Origin: Undibacterium sp. CCC3.4
GTDB taxonomy: Bacteria > Pseudomonadota > Gammaproteobacteria > Burkholderiales > Burkholderiaceae_D
Assembly: GCF_034347425.1 (NCBI RefSeq)
Contig: NZ_CP133779.1
Coordinates: 2,976,001 to 3,040,000 of the forward strand
Direction: 5' to 3'
Length of the DNA: 64,000 nt
The translations under genes were made by a program, and so were the position numbers. This document shows positions 26,416-35,068 of this stretch, one piece after another; within the stretch, counting starts at the first letter, position 1, and each line of letters begins with the position of its first letter. Below the pieces are notes generated by a model. That model was not told the DNA's origin. It made no database searches and was given only the letters and a program-made list of their open reading frames with translations.

Positions 26416-27141
26416 TCAATCAAATTTCATCATCAAGGAGCTCACTATCCCACCCCAGAAAAATGACACTGGCTTTATTGCGCCATCAGATGTCAGTGAA
26501 TACACTTCCACATCATCATAGAAGTGGTTTTTGTGTGTGATCGTAAATATGGCGGTGTTCGGGGTACTTCCTGCCGTGACGGCATAGCTAGCCGCGCTCA
26601 TTTGAGACGTGTATTGCAGCGTAGTGCTGTCGTGGCTGTCTGTATTGAAAAAGGGCCCGCTATCGCCGATACGTACGGTCTGAGGAATATGCTGTGCTGA
26701 AAATACTCGATATTCGCCAATTTCATAATTGACACCCAAAGGAACTCCATTGGCTGCAGAATAATATTGGCTGTTCGAATGACCCTGATCAATGCAGGGA
26801 CCGCTGGTAAAGTCGAACCTGAATGTTTGAATTGAACGTAGTGCGTCAACCGGGTTTCCCGGTGAAATATAAAATACGCTGCCTGCCGTGGCCGGCGTGA
26901 GAACATAACTGCCCTTGCCGGCGCATTCGTTTTCTCCAATTAAATTGAGCGCGAATGTCGTGTTGATTCCATTTTTTACCATTGCTGTATAAGCTTTGAG
27001 AAAAGGAAATTCCACTCCAGTCGCTGTGGCAGTTGCGGCTGTTTCGGTGGTTGCGGCGTCAGTGGCGCTGCTGCTGCTGCCACCACAAGCAGATAATAAT
27101 AGTGCCAAACCGGCAAAGATATAAGAATGAGTAGTTTTCAT
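26416..27141 (-). CDS. Hypothetical lipoprotein
   Basis: A 241-residue protein from the Met at 27141; the frame is open further upstream, but this start gives a clear lipoprotein signal (IFAGLALLLSACGGSSSS, with the lipobox LLSAC). A Ser/Ala/Thr-rich linker and a roughly 190-residue domain rich in aromatic and polar residues follow; two or three Cys (NECAGKG, GPCIDQG) may form a disulfide. No family is recognised. The second residue after Cys is Gly, so it should be sent to the outer membrane. It stands alone and converges on the CDI array across the shared terminator. Confidence 0.8.
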   Translation of the reverse strand: MKTTHSYIFAGLALLLSACGGSSSSATDAATTETAATATATGVEFPFLKAYTAMVKNGINTTFALNLIGENECAGKGSYVLTPATAGSVFYISPGNPVDALRSIQTFRFDFTSGPCIDQGHSNSQYYSAANGVPLGVNYEIGEYRVFSAQHIPQTVRIGDSGPFFNTDSHDSTTLQYTSQMSAASYAVTAGSTPNTAIFTITHKNHFYDDVEVYSLTSDGAIKPVSFFWGGIVSSLMMKFD

Positions 27142-27246
27142 GGAATGAAGTTTAAATCGGGGAAAATTTGAAGCGCAGGTTGGATGTAGATAATCGGCAG
27201 AAGTTCCTGTGCATGAGGCGGCTGTTTCCGCCAACGACATGTTGAT

Positions 27247-27330
27247 TGTTACCCGCAAGTCAAGTCAATTACGTATCCACCCAGTCGCTCAATTCGTCAT
27301 TTCCGCCTGCGCGAAAATGACGAATCAACG
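27247..27330. repeat. Single-palindrome relative of the composite repeat
   Basis: The lead (ACCCGCAAGTCAAGTCAATT, then CCACCCAGTCGCTCAATTCG) matches the left part of composite copy A at 236-280, and is followed by one palindrome (GTCATTTCCGCCTGCGCGAA, then AATGACGAA). The middle and right modules are missing. It lies between the lipoprotein gene and the hydrolase gene. Confidence 0.7.
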
Positions 27331-27416
27331 GCTTGATGGTGCTGCTTTTTTTGCGAATCAGCGCAAGCGCTGGTGACACGCTATGATGTGTCTCTTTTAA
27401 AATAATTTAGCCAACG

Positions 27417-28292
27417 ATGAGCTCTGCTGCCAGCCTTAAGCCACAACGTGTCGAATTTTTTTGCCAAGATGGGGTCGCCTTGGCGGGCCATTTTTTTAGC
27501 GCCGGCGGGGTGGACAAGGGTTTGCCAGTGTTGATTTGTCCGGCTACCGGTGTGAAACAACATTTTTACCTGCGCTTTGCCGCTTGGTTGGCGAATCAGG
27601 GGCATGCAGTGTTGGTGTTCGATTACCGTGGCATTGGATTGTCTTTGTCGGGGCCGCTGAAAAACAGCCGTGCCAGTTTGACGCAGTGGGGTCAGCAAGA
27701 CCAAGTCGCCGCGTTGACATTTTTAATCGAACGCAGTGGCAGTGCCCAGGCAGTCTTGGTCGGGCACAGCGCCGGCGGACAAATGATGGGATTGATGTCG
27801 AATCATGCGCAGCTTGCACGCGTGGTTGGGGTAGCGATTTCCAGTGGTTGGTTTTCCGGTATGCGGGCAGCCTTCGCGCGCCAAGCCCGTTTCGGTTTGC
27901 GCGTGGTGATGCCGCTTGCCAGCGCCGTACTTGGCTATGCGCCGGCGGCTTGGCTCGGGCTGGGCGAGAATTTGCCGCGTGCGGTGGGGCGTCAGTGGGG
28001 GCAGTGGTGTGCTGCCGGTGGTTATGCCAGTAATGCGGTAGTGGGCAAGCCGGAGCAGGATTTTCATGCGCAGATACGGATGCCGGTGACGGCTTTTTAT
28101 GCGCAAGATGATGATATCGCTAATGCCGTTACGGTTGCTGACTTACTGCGTACCTTCCCAAATGCGAATAAGCAGGCTGTCTGTGTCGAGCCAGCCCAGT
28201 TCGGCCTGGCTGCCTTGGGTCATATCGATTGGTTCCGCAGTTCGCACCAGGCGGTGTGGCCTTTGTTGGCGGCGGCCGTGCGCGGTGAGTAA
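27417..28292 (+). CDS. Alpha/beta hydrolase
   Basis: A 291-residue cytoplasmic serine hydrolase of the alpha/beta fold. The nucleophile elbow is GHSAGG (Ser near residue 118) and an oxyanion segment CPATGVKQHFY lies near residue 42. An acid residue is likely in FYAQDDDIA (about 240) and the catalytic His in LGHIDWF (about 273). It resembles the predicted hydrolases of COG4757; the substrate is unknown. ATG 27417 follows TTTAGCCAACG, with no strong ribosome-binding site. It appears to be a single-gene unit. Confidence 0.88.
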   Translation: MSSAASLKPQRVEFFCQDGVALAGHFFSAGGVDKGLPVLICPATGVKQHFYLRFAAWLANQGHAVLVFDYRGIGLSLSGPLKNSRASLTQWGQQDQVAALTFLIERSGSAQAVLVGHSAGGQMMGLMSNHAQLARVVGVAISSGWFSGMRAAFARQARFGLRVVMPLASAVLGYAPAAWLGLGENLPRAVGRQWGQWCAAGGYASNAVVGKPEQDFHAQIRMPVTAFYAQDDDIANAVTVADLLRTFPNANKQAVCVEPAQFGLAALGHIDWFRSSHQAVWPLLAAAVRGE

Positions 28293-28354
28293 GCCGCTTT
28301 GTGGTTAACAAAAAACATCAAAGCGCGATGTATCTCTGTATTTTTGCGATTTGC

Positions 28355-28385
28355 TTGACCCTGACGTAAGGGGTGAGTTTATGAT
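28355..28385 (+). promoter_or_regulatory. MerR-type promoter ahead of the ABC export operon
   Basis: TTGACC (28355-28360) and TATGAT (28380-28385) are separated by 19 bases, longer than the usual 17. The spacer region holds a dyad, ACCCTGACGTAAGGGGT, centred between them. Long spacing with a central dyad is the signature of promoters twisted into shape by MerR-family activators. The first gene starts 65 bases downstream at 28451. No merR gene is in the window. Confidence 0.6.
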
Positions 28386-28450
28386 CAAGCTCTGATGGTC
28401 GTCGGTCAATTTGACTGCTGCGTGGCAGTTTTACATTTTTTGGAGCGAGT

Positions 28451-29152
28451 ATGTACCCAGTCGAATTGCGGCAGGTTAATCGGATTTATCATCTCGACGC
28501 CGTCGATGTGCCGGCGCTCAGTGATATTGATTTACAAATTCGCCCGAATTGTTTTACCGTCATTTCCGGGCCTTCCGGCAGTGGCAAGACCACCTTACTC
28601 AATCTGATCGGTTGCATAGACCGTGCCGACAGTGGTGAAGTCGTCGTCGCTGGTCAGGCGGTGCATACCATGTCGGACAATGCCTTGTCGGATTTTCGTG
28701 CGCGCCATCTTGGCTTCATTTTTCAGAATTTTAATTTGCTGCCGGTCTTGAGCGCTTATGAAAACGTTGAATACCCGCTGATTCTGGCCCAAGTGCCGGC
28801 GGCGCGGCGGCGCGAGCGGGTGCGCAGTTTGCTCGATGCGGTCGGCTTGTCGGATCGGGCGCAGAACCGCCCCGGTCAATTGTCGGGCGGGCAGCGGCAG
28901 CGCGTGGCGATTGCGCGCGCCTTGGCGATCGAACCGAAACTGGTGCTGGCCGATGAGCCGACGGCTAATCTCGATAGCCAAACCGGCGCGGCCATCATCA
29001 CCTTGATGCGCAAGATGCAGCGCGAGCATCAGGTGGCCTTTGTGTTTTCTTCGCATGATCCTTTGGTGCAGGCGGAAGCCGATGACACCGTTTTTATCCG
29101 CGATGGTCGCATCATTGGCATCGAACGTAAAACTGAGGAGGCTGTTGCATGA
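28451..29152 (+). CDS. ABC transporter ATP-binding protein (LolD/MacB type)
   Basis: A 233-residue ATPase that powers the membrane subunit encoded next to it. It has Walker [13 protein letters not shown] (about residue 38), Q-loop [10 protein letters not shown], signature [14 protein letters not shown], Walker [13 protein letters not shown] and the switch His in [24 protein letters not shown] is typical of the LolD/MacB/FtsE class, which drives mechanotransmission rather than import. It overlaps the permease start by four bases (ATGA). First gene of a four-gene operon. Confidence 0.95.
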   Translation: MYPVELRQVNRIYHLDAVDVPALSDIDLQIRPNCFTVISGPSGSGKTTLLNLIGCIDRADSGEVVVAGQAVHTMSDNALSDFRARHLGFIFQNFNLLPVLSAYENVEYPLILAQVPAARRRERVRSLLDAVGLSDRAQNRPGQLSGGQRQRVAIARALAIEPKLVLADEPTANLDSQTGAAIITLMRKMQREHQVAFVFSSHDPLVQAEADDTVFIRDGRIIGIERKTEEAVA

Positions 29153-30546
29153 GTACTTTTTCGCTTGCCCTGCGTAACTTGCTGCGGAATCGCCGCCGTT
29201 CCTTAACCACCTTGTTGGCGATGGTGATAGGGTTATCGGCGATTTTGCTGTTCGGTGGTTATCGCTCGAATATCACCTATGGTATGGAAACCGGTTTCAT
29301 TCAAGCCAGCGGTCATTTACAAATTCAGCATCAAAATTATTTTCTCGATGGCGGTGATAATCCTACTGCGTATGGGATTGCCGAATATCAGAAAATCATC
29401 GAGGTACTACGTCATGATGCCGTGCTCGCACCGATGCTGACGACGGTTACGCCGACCTTGCAACTGGGCGGTTTGGCTGGCAATTTTGCCGCCGGTGTGT
29501 CACGCTCGGTGATGGCGGTTGGTGTCGTGGTGGCAGAGCGGAATCGCATGACGCTGTGGAATGACTATCAAATGACCAGTTACGCCAAGCCTTTACCGCT
29601 CGATGGCAGCAGCGCCGATGCGGTGGTGATCGGGGAAGGGGTGGCGCGTAAGCTCAAATTGTGCCAAGCGCTGAAGGTACCCAATTGTGTGCAAGCCGCT
29701 GGCTCGACTGCTGCCGTCAGCACTGGCGCGGCAGATGCGCCGGCCGATATCGCTGCCTTGTCGGCACTGGCTCAGGGCGATGTTGCAGTCGAAAGCGGCA
29801 CGCGCATAGAAATGCTGGCCGCTACCGCACATGGCGCACCCAATGTCGCCAGCCTTAACGTGGTCGCAGCGAAAAACATCGGTATCAAAGCACTCGACGA
29901 CGTGTATCTGGCCATGCACCTGGCGCAAGCGCAGCGTTTGATTTACGGTTCAACCGCGCCGCAGGTGACGGCGATTCAAATTCAATTGCAACACACGGCG
30001 CAACTGGAGCGGGCCAGAGCGCGTCTGCAGACTTTATTGGATCAGCAGTTTCATGATCAACCCTTGGAAATTCTCGATTTCAAAGTGCTTAATCCCATGT
30101 ATGGGCAGACTGCGCAATTCATGAATTCGATTTTCGGCTTCATTGCTACCTTAATTGCCGTGATCGTTTTGTTTACCATCGGGAACACCATGAGCACGGC
30201 GGTGGTGGAGCGCACGGTTGAAATCGGCACCTTACGCGCGCTCGGTTTGCGCCGTTCGGGTTTGCGTCGCTTGTTTTTATTTGAAGGTATTTTGCTCGGC
30301 TTGTTCGGTGCGGCGCTTGGCTTGTTATGCGCGCTGGGCATCGCCTATCTGATCAATCACAGCGGTTTGTCGTGGACGCCGCCCGGCTATTCGTATGCCT
30401 ATTTGATCATGGTGCGTGTCTGGCAAGATCCGGCCTTGTTGGCCGGCAGTGTGATCGGTTTGGTATCGGTGACCGTGATTTCAGCTTGGTGGCCGGCTAA
30501 CCGCGCCTCCAAAATGTTGATTGTCGATGCATTGCGCCACGTTTAA
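29149..30546 (+). CDS. ABC transporter permease, FtsX/MacB family
   Basis: A 465-residue inner-membrane protein with the MacB topology. TM1 is near residues 20-38 (LTTLLAMVIGLSAILLFGG), a periplasmic domain of about 290 residues follows, and three TM helices sit near 328-350, 380-400 and 420-445. The C-terminal FtsX domain contains VVERTVEIGTLRALGLRRSGLRRLFLFEG, the coupling region (given here as a description of residues about 352-380). The periplasmic domain includes an Ala-rich insertion with a Cys pair (LKLCQALKVPNC). Its partner is the ATPase upstream. Confidence 0.92.
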   Translation: MSTFSLALRNLLRNRRRSLTTLLAMVIGLSAILLFGGYRSNITYGMETGFIQASGHLQIQHQNYFLDGGDNPTAYGIAEYQKIIEVLRHDAVLAPMLTTVTPTLQLGGLAGNFAAGVSRSVMAVGVVVAERNRMTLWNDYQMTSYAKPLPLDGSSADAVVIGEGVARKLKLCQALKVPNCVQAAGSTAAVSTGAADAPADIAALSALAQGDVAVESGTRIEMLAATAHGAPNVASLNVVAAKNIGIKALDDVYLAMHLAQAQRLIYGSTAPQVTAIQIQLQHTAQLERARARLQTLLDQQFHDQPLEILDFKVLNPMYGQTAQFMNSIFGFIATLIAVIVLFTIGNTMSTAVVERTVEIGTLRALGLRRSGLRRLFLFEGILLGLFGAALGLLCALGIAYLINHSGLSWTPPGYSYAYLIMVRVWQDPALLAGSVIGLVSVTVISAWWPANRASKMLIVDALRHV

Positions 30547-30578
30547 AGAAAATACTGTATTTTTCATAAGGAAATCGC

Positions 30579-31352
30579 ATGTCTGTCAAAACCCATTTCG
30601 GCGTGTTTGCGCTGGCTTTCTCACTGTGTTCGCTGGCGCTGGCGCTGGAGCCGCAAGCGATTCTGGCGGCCAGTGATGTGGTGCGCAATCCCGATTATCC
30701 TTTCGGTTTGACCAATACCCTGGTCGAGTACCGCAATGGCAAACAAACCGATACCAGTACGCTGAGCATTTACTCCAAGGCCGATGACAAGAGCGGTCAA
30801 TTTCGCAGCCTGATACGCTATGTGGCACCGGCGCGCGACGCCAATAAATTGATACTTTTCAGCGGTAAGGATTTATGGTTCTACGATCCAGGCAGCAAAG
30901 CCAGCATCCGCATGTCGCCGCAGCAGCGCTTGCTCGGTCAGGCGTCCAATGGCGATGTGGTGACGGTGAATTTGGCCAAAGATTATCAGGCCGTCAGTGC
31001 CGTCGACGAGGACACGCAAGATGGCGATCGCCAGACCAAGCAGTCTTACCGTCTCATGCTCAATGCTGCGACAGCGGACGCCACCTACCATCATATCGAG
31101 ATGTGGATAGAGCGCGCCAATAATCATCCGGTCAAGGCACGGTTTTACACCGACAGTGGTAAGCTGCTTAAGAGTGCCTATTACCGACGCTACGAAAAAC
31201 AGTTGGGCATCGACCGACCGACTGAAACGGTGATCATCGATGGCCTCGATCCGACTTGGGTGACGGTGATGCGGTATTCGAACTTGGTCAAGCGTGAGGT
31301 GCCGGAGTTATGGTTGCAGCGCGATTATCTGCCGCGCTTCAAGCCGGAATGA
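30579..31352 (+). CDS. Outer membrane lipoprotein-sorting-type periplasmic protein
   Basis: A 257-residue protein with a signal peptide (FGVFALAFSLCSLALALE). The mature domain has the LolA-like half-barrel features of the 'outer membrane lipoprotein-sorting protein' family: SIYSKADDKSGQFRSLIRYV, then KLILFSGKDLWFYDPGS and RMSPQQRLLGQASNGDV. Proteins of this family next to LolD/FtsX pairs are thought to carry lipid-like cargo across the periplasm; the cargo is unknown. AAGGAAAT precedes ATG 30579 and the gene overlaps the next by four bases. Confidence 0.85.
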   Translation: MSVKTHFGVFALAFSLCSLALALEPQAILAASDVVRNPDYPFGLTNTLVEYRNGKQTDTSTLSIYSKADDKSGQFRSLIRYVAPARDANKLILFSGKDLWFYDPGSKASIRMSPQQRLLGQASNGDVVTVNLAKDYQAVSAVDEDTQDGDRQTKQSYRLMLNAATADATYHHIEMWIERANNHPVKARFYTDSGKLLKSAYYRRYEKQLGIDRPTETVIIDGLDPTWVTVMRYSNLVKREVPELWLQRDYLPRFKPE

Positions 31353-32635
31353 GCCGCGCGCTCACACTGCTGCGGCGTAGTGGCATAGCGCTGCTGTGCT
31401 TGAGCGGTGCTGCCATGGCCCAGCAAGATCCTGATCTCGACGCCTTGCTGCTGGCCGATCAAATGCTCGCGCCGGTCGAGCAGGCCAGTAATGTGCGCTG
31501 GTTTGCCGAAGCAGCCGGCGGCGCGGCGACGCGACGCAGCGATGGCAGCACGACATCGAACCAAAGGCTGTCATTCGCGCTGCAATATGATGGTAACTTT
31601 GCGCCGGGCTGGCGCGCGGTGTTGTCTGATCGTCTGGACGTTAATTGGCCATCTTTGATTGCGCAGCAGCCCGCCATCAATACCATCAAAGAAGCGTATG
31701 TGAGTTGGCAAGCGCAGAGTGACCGCTTGTTCGATGTCGGCCGCATCAATGTCCGCAATGGCGTGGCACTCGGGTATAACCCGAATGATTATTTTAAAAC
31801 CGCCTCGCTGCGTTCGGTCGTGTCGTCGGACCCGGCCAGTTTGAAAGAAAATCGTCAGGGCAGTGTCATGCTGCGCGCGCAAAAATTGTGGAGCGGCGGT
31901 TCGAGCAGCCTGGTGTTTTCACCTGGCCTCAGCCGCAGTCCGAATGCGGCGCAATTCAATCCTGATGTCGGTGCCACCAATGCCGAAAATCGCTGGCTGC
32001 TCAGTGTCAGTCAGACCATTACCGAGGGTTGGCAGCCGCAGCTGTTATTGTATAAAAATGCCGGTCAAGCCGTGCAGCTGGGCTTGAATCTGACCAGCTT
32101 GGTCGACGATGCGACGGTACTGTTTGTCGAGTGGTCGGGCGGGCAAGCACGCTCATCGATGGCGCAAGCGCTGCTGGCTCAGGGCCGCAACGTGGCCGAC
32201 GATACGCGCTGGCGTAACCGGCTCGCCAGCGGGGCGACTTACACCACGACGAATAAAATCTCGTTGACGGCGGAATTCGATTACAACGGTGCCGCGCTCG
32301 ACGATGCGCAGTGGAATGCAGCGGCCCATGCGCCGCTCGGCGTGTACGCAGCCTATCGTGGCTATTTGCAAACCGTGCAGGAAGCGCCGACCAAGCGCGC
32401 CGTATTTGTGTATGCCAGTTGGCAGGATGCGCTGATCAATCATCTTGATATCTCGGCCATGCAGCGTTACGACATGGCCGATGCCAGCCGCTTGCAATGG
32501 TTGGAGGCGCGTTATCATTTGAAGCAAGTGGAATTTGCTTTGCAATGGCAGCGCAACAGTGGCCGCGCACTCAGTAATTACGGTGCGGCGCTGCAGAGCC
32601 AGAATTGGGCAGTGTTGGCGCGGTATTATTTTTAA
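31349..32635 (+). CDS. Outer-membrane beta-barrel protein of the export operon
   Basis: A 428-residue protein from ATG 31349 (ATGA overlap with the previous gene); a longer frame would start inside the upstream gene. The signal peptide is SGIALLCLSGAAMAQQ. The mature part alternates aromatic and small residues in typical barrel strands and ends in a Phe (WAVLARYYF). No specific porin family is recognised. Gene order ATPase, permease, LolA-like carrier, barrel suggests a complete envelope-spanning export route. Confidence 0.78.
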   Translation: MSRALTLLRRSGIALLCLSGAAMAQQDPDLDALLLADQMLAPVEQASNVRWFAEAAGGAATRRSDGSTTSNQRLSFALQYDGNFAPGWRAVLSDRLDVNWPSLIAQQPAINTIKEAYVSWQAQSDRLFDVGRINVRNGVALGYNPNDYFKTASLRSVVSSDPASLKENRQGSVMLRAQKLWSGGSSSLVFSPGLSRSPNAAQFNPDVGATNAENRWLLSVSQTITEGWQPQLLLYKNAGQAVQLGLNLTSLVDDATVLFVEWSGGQARSSMAQALLAQGRNVADDTRWRNRLASGATYTTTNKISLTAEFDYNGAALDDAQWNAAAHAPLGVYAAYRGYLQTVQEAPTKRAVFVYASWQDALINHLDISAMQRYDMADASRLQWLEARYHLKQVEFALQWQRNSGRALSNYGAALQSQNWAVLARYYF

Positions 32636-32670
32636 TCATCAAAAATCTGATCAGGGTTTGAAACCCCGGG

Positions 32671-32989
32671 CTTCAGAGGCTGTCGCAAAAAGGTTTTCAG
32701 TCGGTATCATTACTTCAACTGGCAAACATGTCATTCCCCCGTGCGCTCGCTTCGTCATTCCTTGCGTAGGCGGGAATCCAGTGGCACGACAGTGCCTTCA
32801 GGGTGGGAACGTCGATCAAGGACACTTTTTTTCTGTGAAATGAACACGTCTTGCTGCGCCTGAGCGGCACAGATATAAAAGGCGCGTACGCGCCACTGGA
32901 TTGCCGCCTGCGCGGCAATGACGAATTGGGCGGCTGGGTGGAGACAAACCCCTTACAGGGTCTGTTCCATCGTCGCTTGCGACGATCCA
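32671..32989 (-). repeat. Composite palindromic repeat, copy C, with a flanking GGCTGTCG element
   Basis: An inverted, nearly complete copy of the composite repeat (32752-32942), matching 261-448 and 479-650 throughout, including GGCGCGTACGCGCC. Just before it, GAGGCTGTCGCAAAAAGG (32675-32692) is a second dispersed motif, also seen near 3421 and 55391. Nothing else is visible between the barrel gene and higA. Confidence 0.8.
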
Positions 32990-33289
32990 TTAACTTGTTG
33001 AAATCTCACGGTTTACCGGCTTGACTATCGAGCGCGTTTTCTTTTCGGCATTCCATAAGTCATATTGCATTTGTAGACGTAGCCATACTTCGGCACTGCC
33101 ACCCAGCCATTGCGCCAGGCGTATTGCCATATCTGCGCTGATCGCAGAACGACCATTGATCATTCTGGATAAGGCGACACGTGATACACCCAACTGGGTG
33201 GCCGCATCGGTCACTGTCAAACCCAATTCGGGCAATACATCGTCGCGCAATGTCTGACCGGGATGGGGTGGCTTAAACATTTTAGCCAT
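32990..33289 (-). CDS. higA: HigA-type antitoxin
   Basis: A 99-residue Xre-family antitoxin. After PHPGQTLRDDVLPELGL, the typical HigA opening, comes a helix-turn-helix (VTDAATQLGVSRVALSRMIN) and the class motif MAIRLAQWLGGSAEVWLRLQ. It would bind and neutralise HigB and repress the operon. The gene starts 11 bases after the higB stop, the usual toxin-first order. The intact antitoxin next to a broken toxin suggests a decaying locus. Confidence 0.92.
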   Translation of the reverse strand: MAKMFKPPHPGQTLRDDVLPELGLTVTDAATQLGVSRVALSRMINGRSAISADMAIRLAQWLGGSAEVWLRLQMQYDLWNAEKKTRSIVKPVNREISTS

Positions 33290-33300
33290 AAAAATTGTTC

Positions 33301-33578
33301 CTAATGATAATCTTGGTAATTGACAATGTCAGCATCTTTACCGTTGAAACAAAATGTCAAACGCCAATGTCCATTGACTGATACCGACCAATGAGCCCGT
33401 AAATTGCCAGTCATTGATGTAAGCGCCAACCTGGGATATCCATTTCTTGTGGCGCTTGAGCTACGTTTAATAGCGCCAATTGACGCGCCAATTTGGCTGC
33501 GTGACTGGCTTGAATTCCTACTTTACTGCCAGTTAAAAAGAACTTTTCCAGTCCTTTATGTGCAAAATTAAGGATCAT
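33301..33578 (-). pseudogene. higB: HigB/RelE-type toxin, frameshifted
   Basis: Reading the minus strand from ATG 33578 gives ILNFAHKGLEKFFLTGSK and on to DIPGWRLHQ, then a stop at 33413-33411. The remainder of the toxin continues in the -1 frame as MTGNLRAHWSVSVNGHW and ends ADIVNYQDYH at 33301. Both halves match HigB (GLEKFF, PGW-x-LH, W-V-NG-WRLTF, VNYQDYH), and adding one base in the CATCAATGA region restores the frame. The product would lose its catalytic C-terminal half. A sequencing error is the main alternative. Confidence 0.82.
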
Positions 33579-33835
33579 TTTTCTGTATCTTATAACGTTA
33601 CGCGATACAATTCAATAATAATAATGATGTCATTGCTCGTCGAACTGCTTGTAGTTGGGTTCACGTAATGTGAACCATTTTTGAAATCCATGCATTGATT
33701 TTTCTCATTCCAGACTAGTCCTTTTGACCTATCAACACTTCCGTTTGCCGTCGCTGTTACCACCATCGGACGAATTCCCAAATCTGCACGACTTCCCTAA
33801 GCTGAGCCAGTTAAATCAGTTTTCAGGAGTTGATC
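33579..33835 (+). promoter_or_regulatory. narK upstream region with candidate FNR-type and NarL-type sites
   Basis: TTGATTTTTCTCAT (33695-33708) matches the FNR/Dnr consensus TTGAT-N4-ATCAA at 8 of 10 positions. CTAGTCCTTTTGACCTAT (33715-33732) matches the near-perfect palindrome upstream of narG at 15 of 18 positions and has two heptamer arms spaced by two bases, as in NarL 7-2-7 sites. The order suggests control by anaerobiosis and nitrate. Strength of each match alone is modest. Confidence 0.4.
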
Positions 33836-35068
33836 ATGAAGAGCGAACGCCAAGCGGTTTCCGTGCTGGCCTCCAGCACCCTTGCTTTTACCGTTTGTTT
33901 CACTATCTGGATGATGTTCGGCGTGATCGGTATTCCGATCAAGGCGGCTTTGCATCTGAATGAAACCGAATTCGGTTTGCTCACCGCCATGCCGGTGTTG
34001 ACCGGTTCCTTGATCCGCGTGCCGCTGGGAATCTGGACCGACCGTTACGGTGGCCGCATCGTCTTGTTCATTTTGATGCTCACTACCGTGTTGCCGATTT
34101 ATTTGATCAGTTACGCCAGCGCGTATTGGCATTTCTTGGTCTTGGGATTGCTGATCGGTTTGGCCGGTGGTTCGTTTTCAGTTGGTACCCCGTATGTGGC
34201 ACGCTGGTTTAAAAAAGAGCGTCAGGGTTTGGCCATGGGGATTTTCGGTGCCGGCAATTCCGGTGCCGCCGTCAATAAATTCATCGCGCCGGTACTGATC
34301 GCTGCTGCCGGTTGGACTCTGGTGCCGAAAGTGTATGCCGGTTTGATGTTGGCGGCTGCTTTGATCTTTTGGCTGGGTTCGGCCACCGATCCGCACCATC
34401 AAGTCGAATCGAAGCAAAGCTGGCGCGCGCAATTGGGCATGCTCAAAGATCCCAAGGTTTGGCGTTATTGTCAGTATTACTCGGTGGTGTTCGGTGGCTA
34501 TGTCGGTTTGAGCCTGTGGATGGTCAAATATTATGTCAGCGAATATGGTTTCGATATTCGCAGCGCGGCCTTGTTGGCGGCCTGCTTTTCTTTGCCGGGC
34601 GGAGTTTTGCGCGCCTTCGGCGGTTGGTTAGCCGACAAATACGGTGCGTATAAGGTGACCTGGGCGGTGATGTGGGTGTGTTGGGTGGCGTTTTTTCTGT
34701 TGTCCTATCCGCAGACCGATTTTTCCATCGCTACCGTCACTGGTTTGCGCAGTTTTCATCTTGGTCTTAGCCCGCTGTGGTTCACCGTTATTCTGTTCGT
34801 GGTCGGGATTGCCATGGCGGTCGGCAAGGCCTCGGTATTCAAATTTATTTCCGATGAATACAGCGGCAATATCGGCGCGGTGTCGGGAGTGGTCGGTTTG
34901 GCCGGCGGCTTGGGCGGCTTCATTTTGCCGATATTGTTCGGCGCGTTGCTCGATCTGTCTGGCGTGCGCAGTTCCTGTTTCATGATGTTGTATGGAGCGG
35001 TGTGCGTTTCGCTGGTGGCGATGCATTTTCAGTTTCGTAACGAAGCCAATAAATTACCGAAGGAGTGA
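33836..35068 (+). CDS. narK: Nitrate transporter NarK (NarK1 type)
   Basis: A 410-residue MFS permease with 12 TM helices for nitrate uptake, probably nitrate/proton symport by analogy with NarK1. The NarK/NRT signature is visible as GLAGGSFSVGTPYVARWF and AMGIFGAGNSGAAVNKF (about 110-150); a second Gly-rich motif is SGVVGLAGGLGGFILPI (about 350). ATG 33836, with AGGAG eight bases upstream, is preferred over a TTG six bases earlier. It is followed three bases later by a second NarK; such narK1-narK2 pairs precede narGHJI in many beta- and gammaproteobacteria. Confidence 0.95.
   Translation: MKSERQAVSVLASSTLAFTVCFTIWMMFGVIGIPIKAALHLNETEFGLLTAMPVLTGSLIRVPLGIWTDRYGGRIVLFILMLTTVLPIYLISYASAYWHFLVLGLLIGLAGGSFSVGTPYVARWFKKERQGLAMGIFGAGNSGAAVNKFIAPVLIAAAGWTLVPKVYAGLMLAAALIFWLGSATDPHHQVESKQSWRAQLGMLKDPKVWRYCQYYSVVFGGYVGLSLWMVKYYVSEYGFDIRSAALLAACFSLPGGVLRAFGGWLADKYGAYKVTWAVMWVCWVAFFLLSYPQTDFSIATVTGLRSFHLGLSPLWFTVILFVVGIAMAVGKASVFKFISDEYSGNIGAVSGVVGLAGGLGGFILPILFGALLDLSGVRSSCFMMLYGAVCVSLVAMHFQFRNEANKLPKE

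Noticed and set aside
26275..26466. A 63-codon frame beginning MSRIPNERIPLPLS
   Set aside because: It runs through the strong terminator hairpin at 26361-26404 and has no family support. At most its first codons are an IS relic.
33590..33781. A 63-codon minus-strand frame upstream of narK
   Set aside because: Low-complexity sequence with a poly-Ile stretch, no ribosome-binding site, and it overlaps the proposed control sites of narK.
33818..33840. TTGATCATGAA near the narK start as an FNR site
   Set aside because: It overlaps the start codon and has only a half-site match. The better candidate is at 33695.
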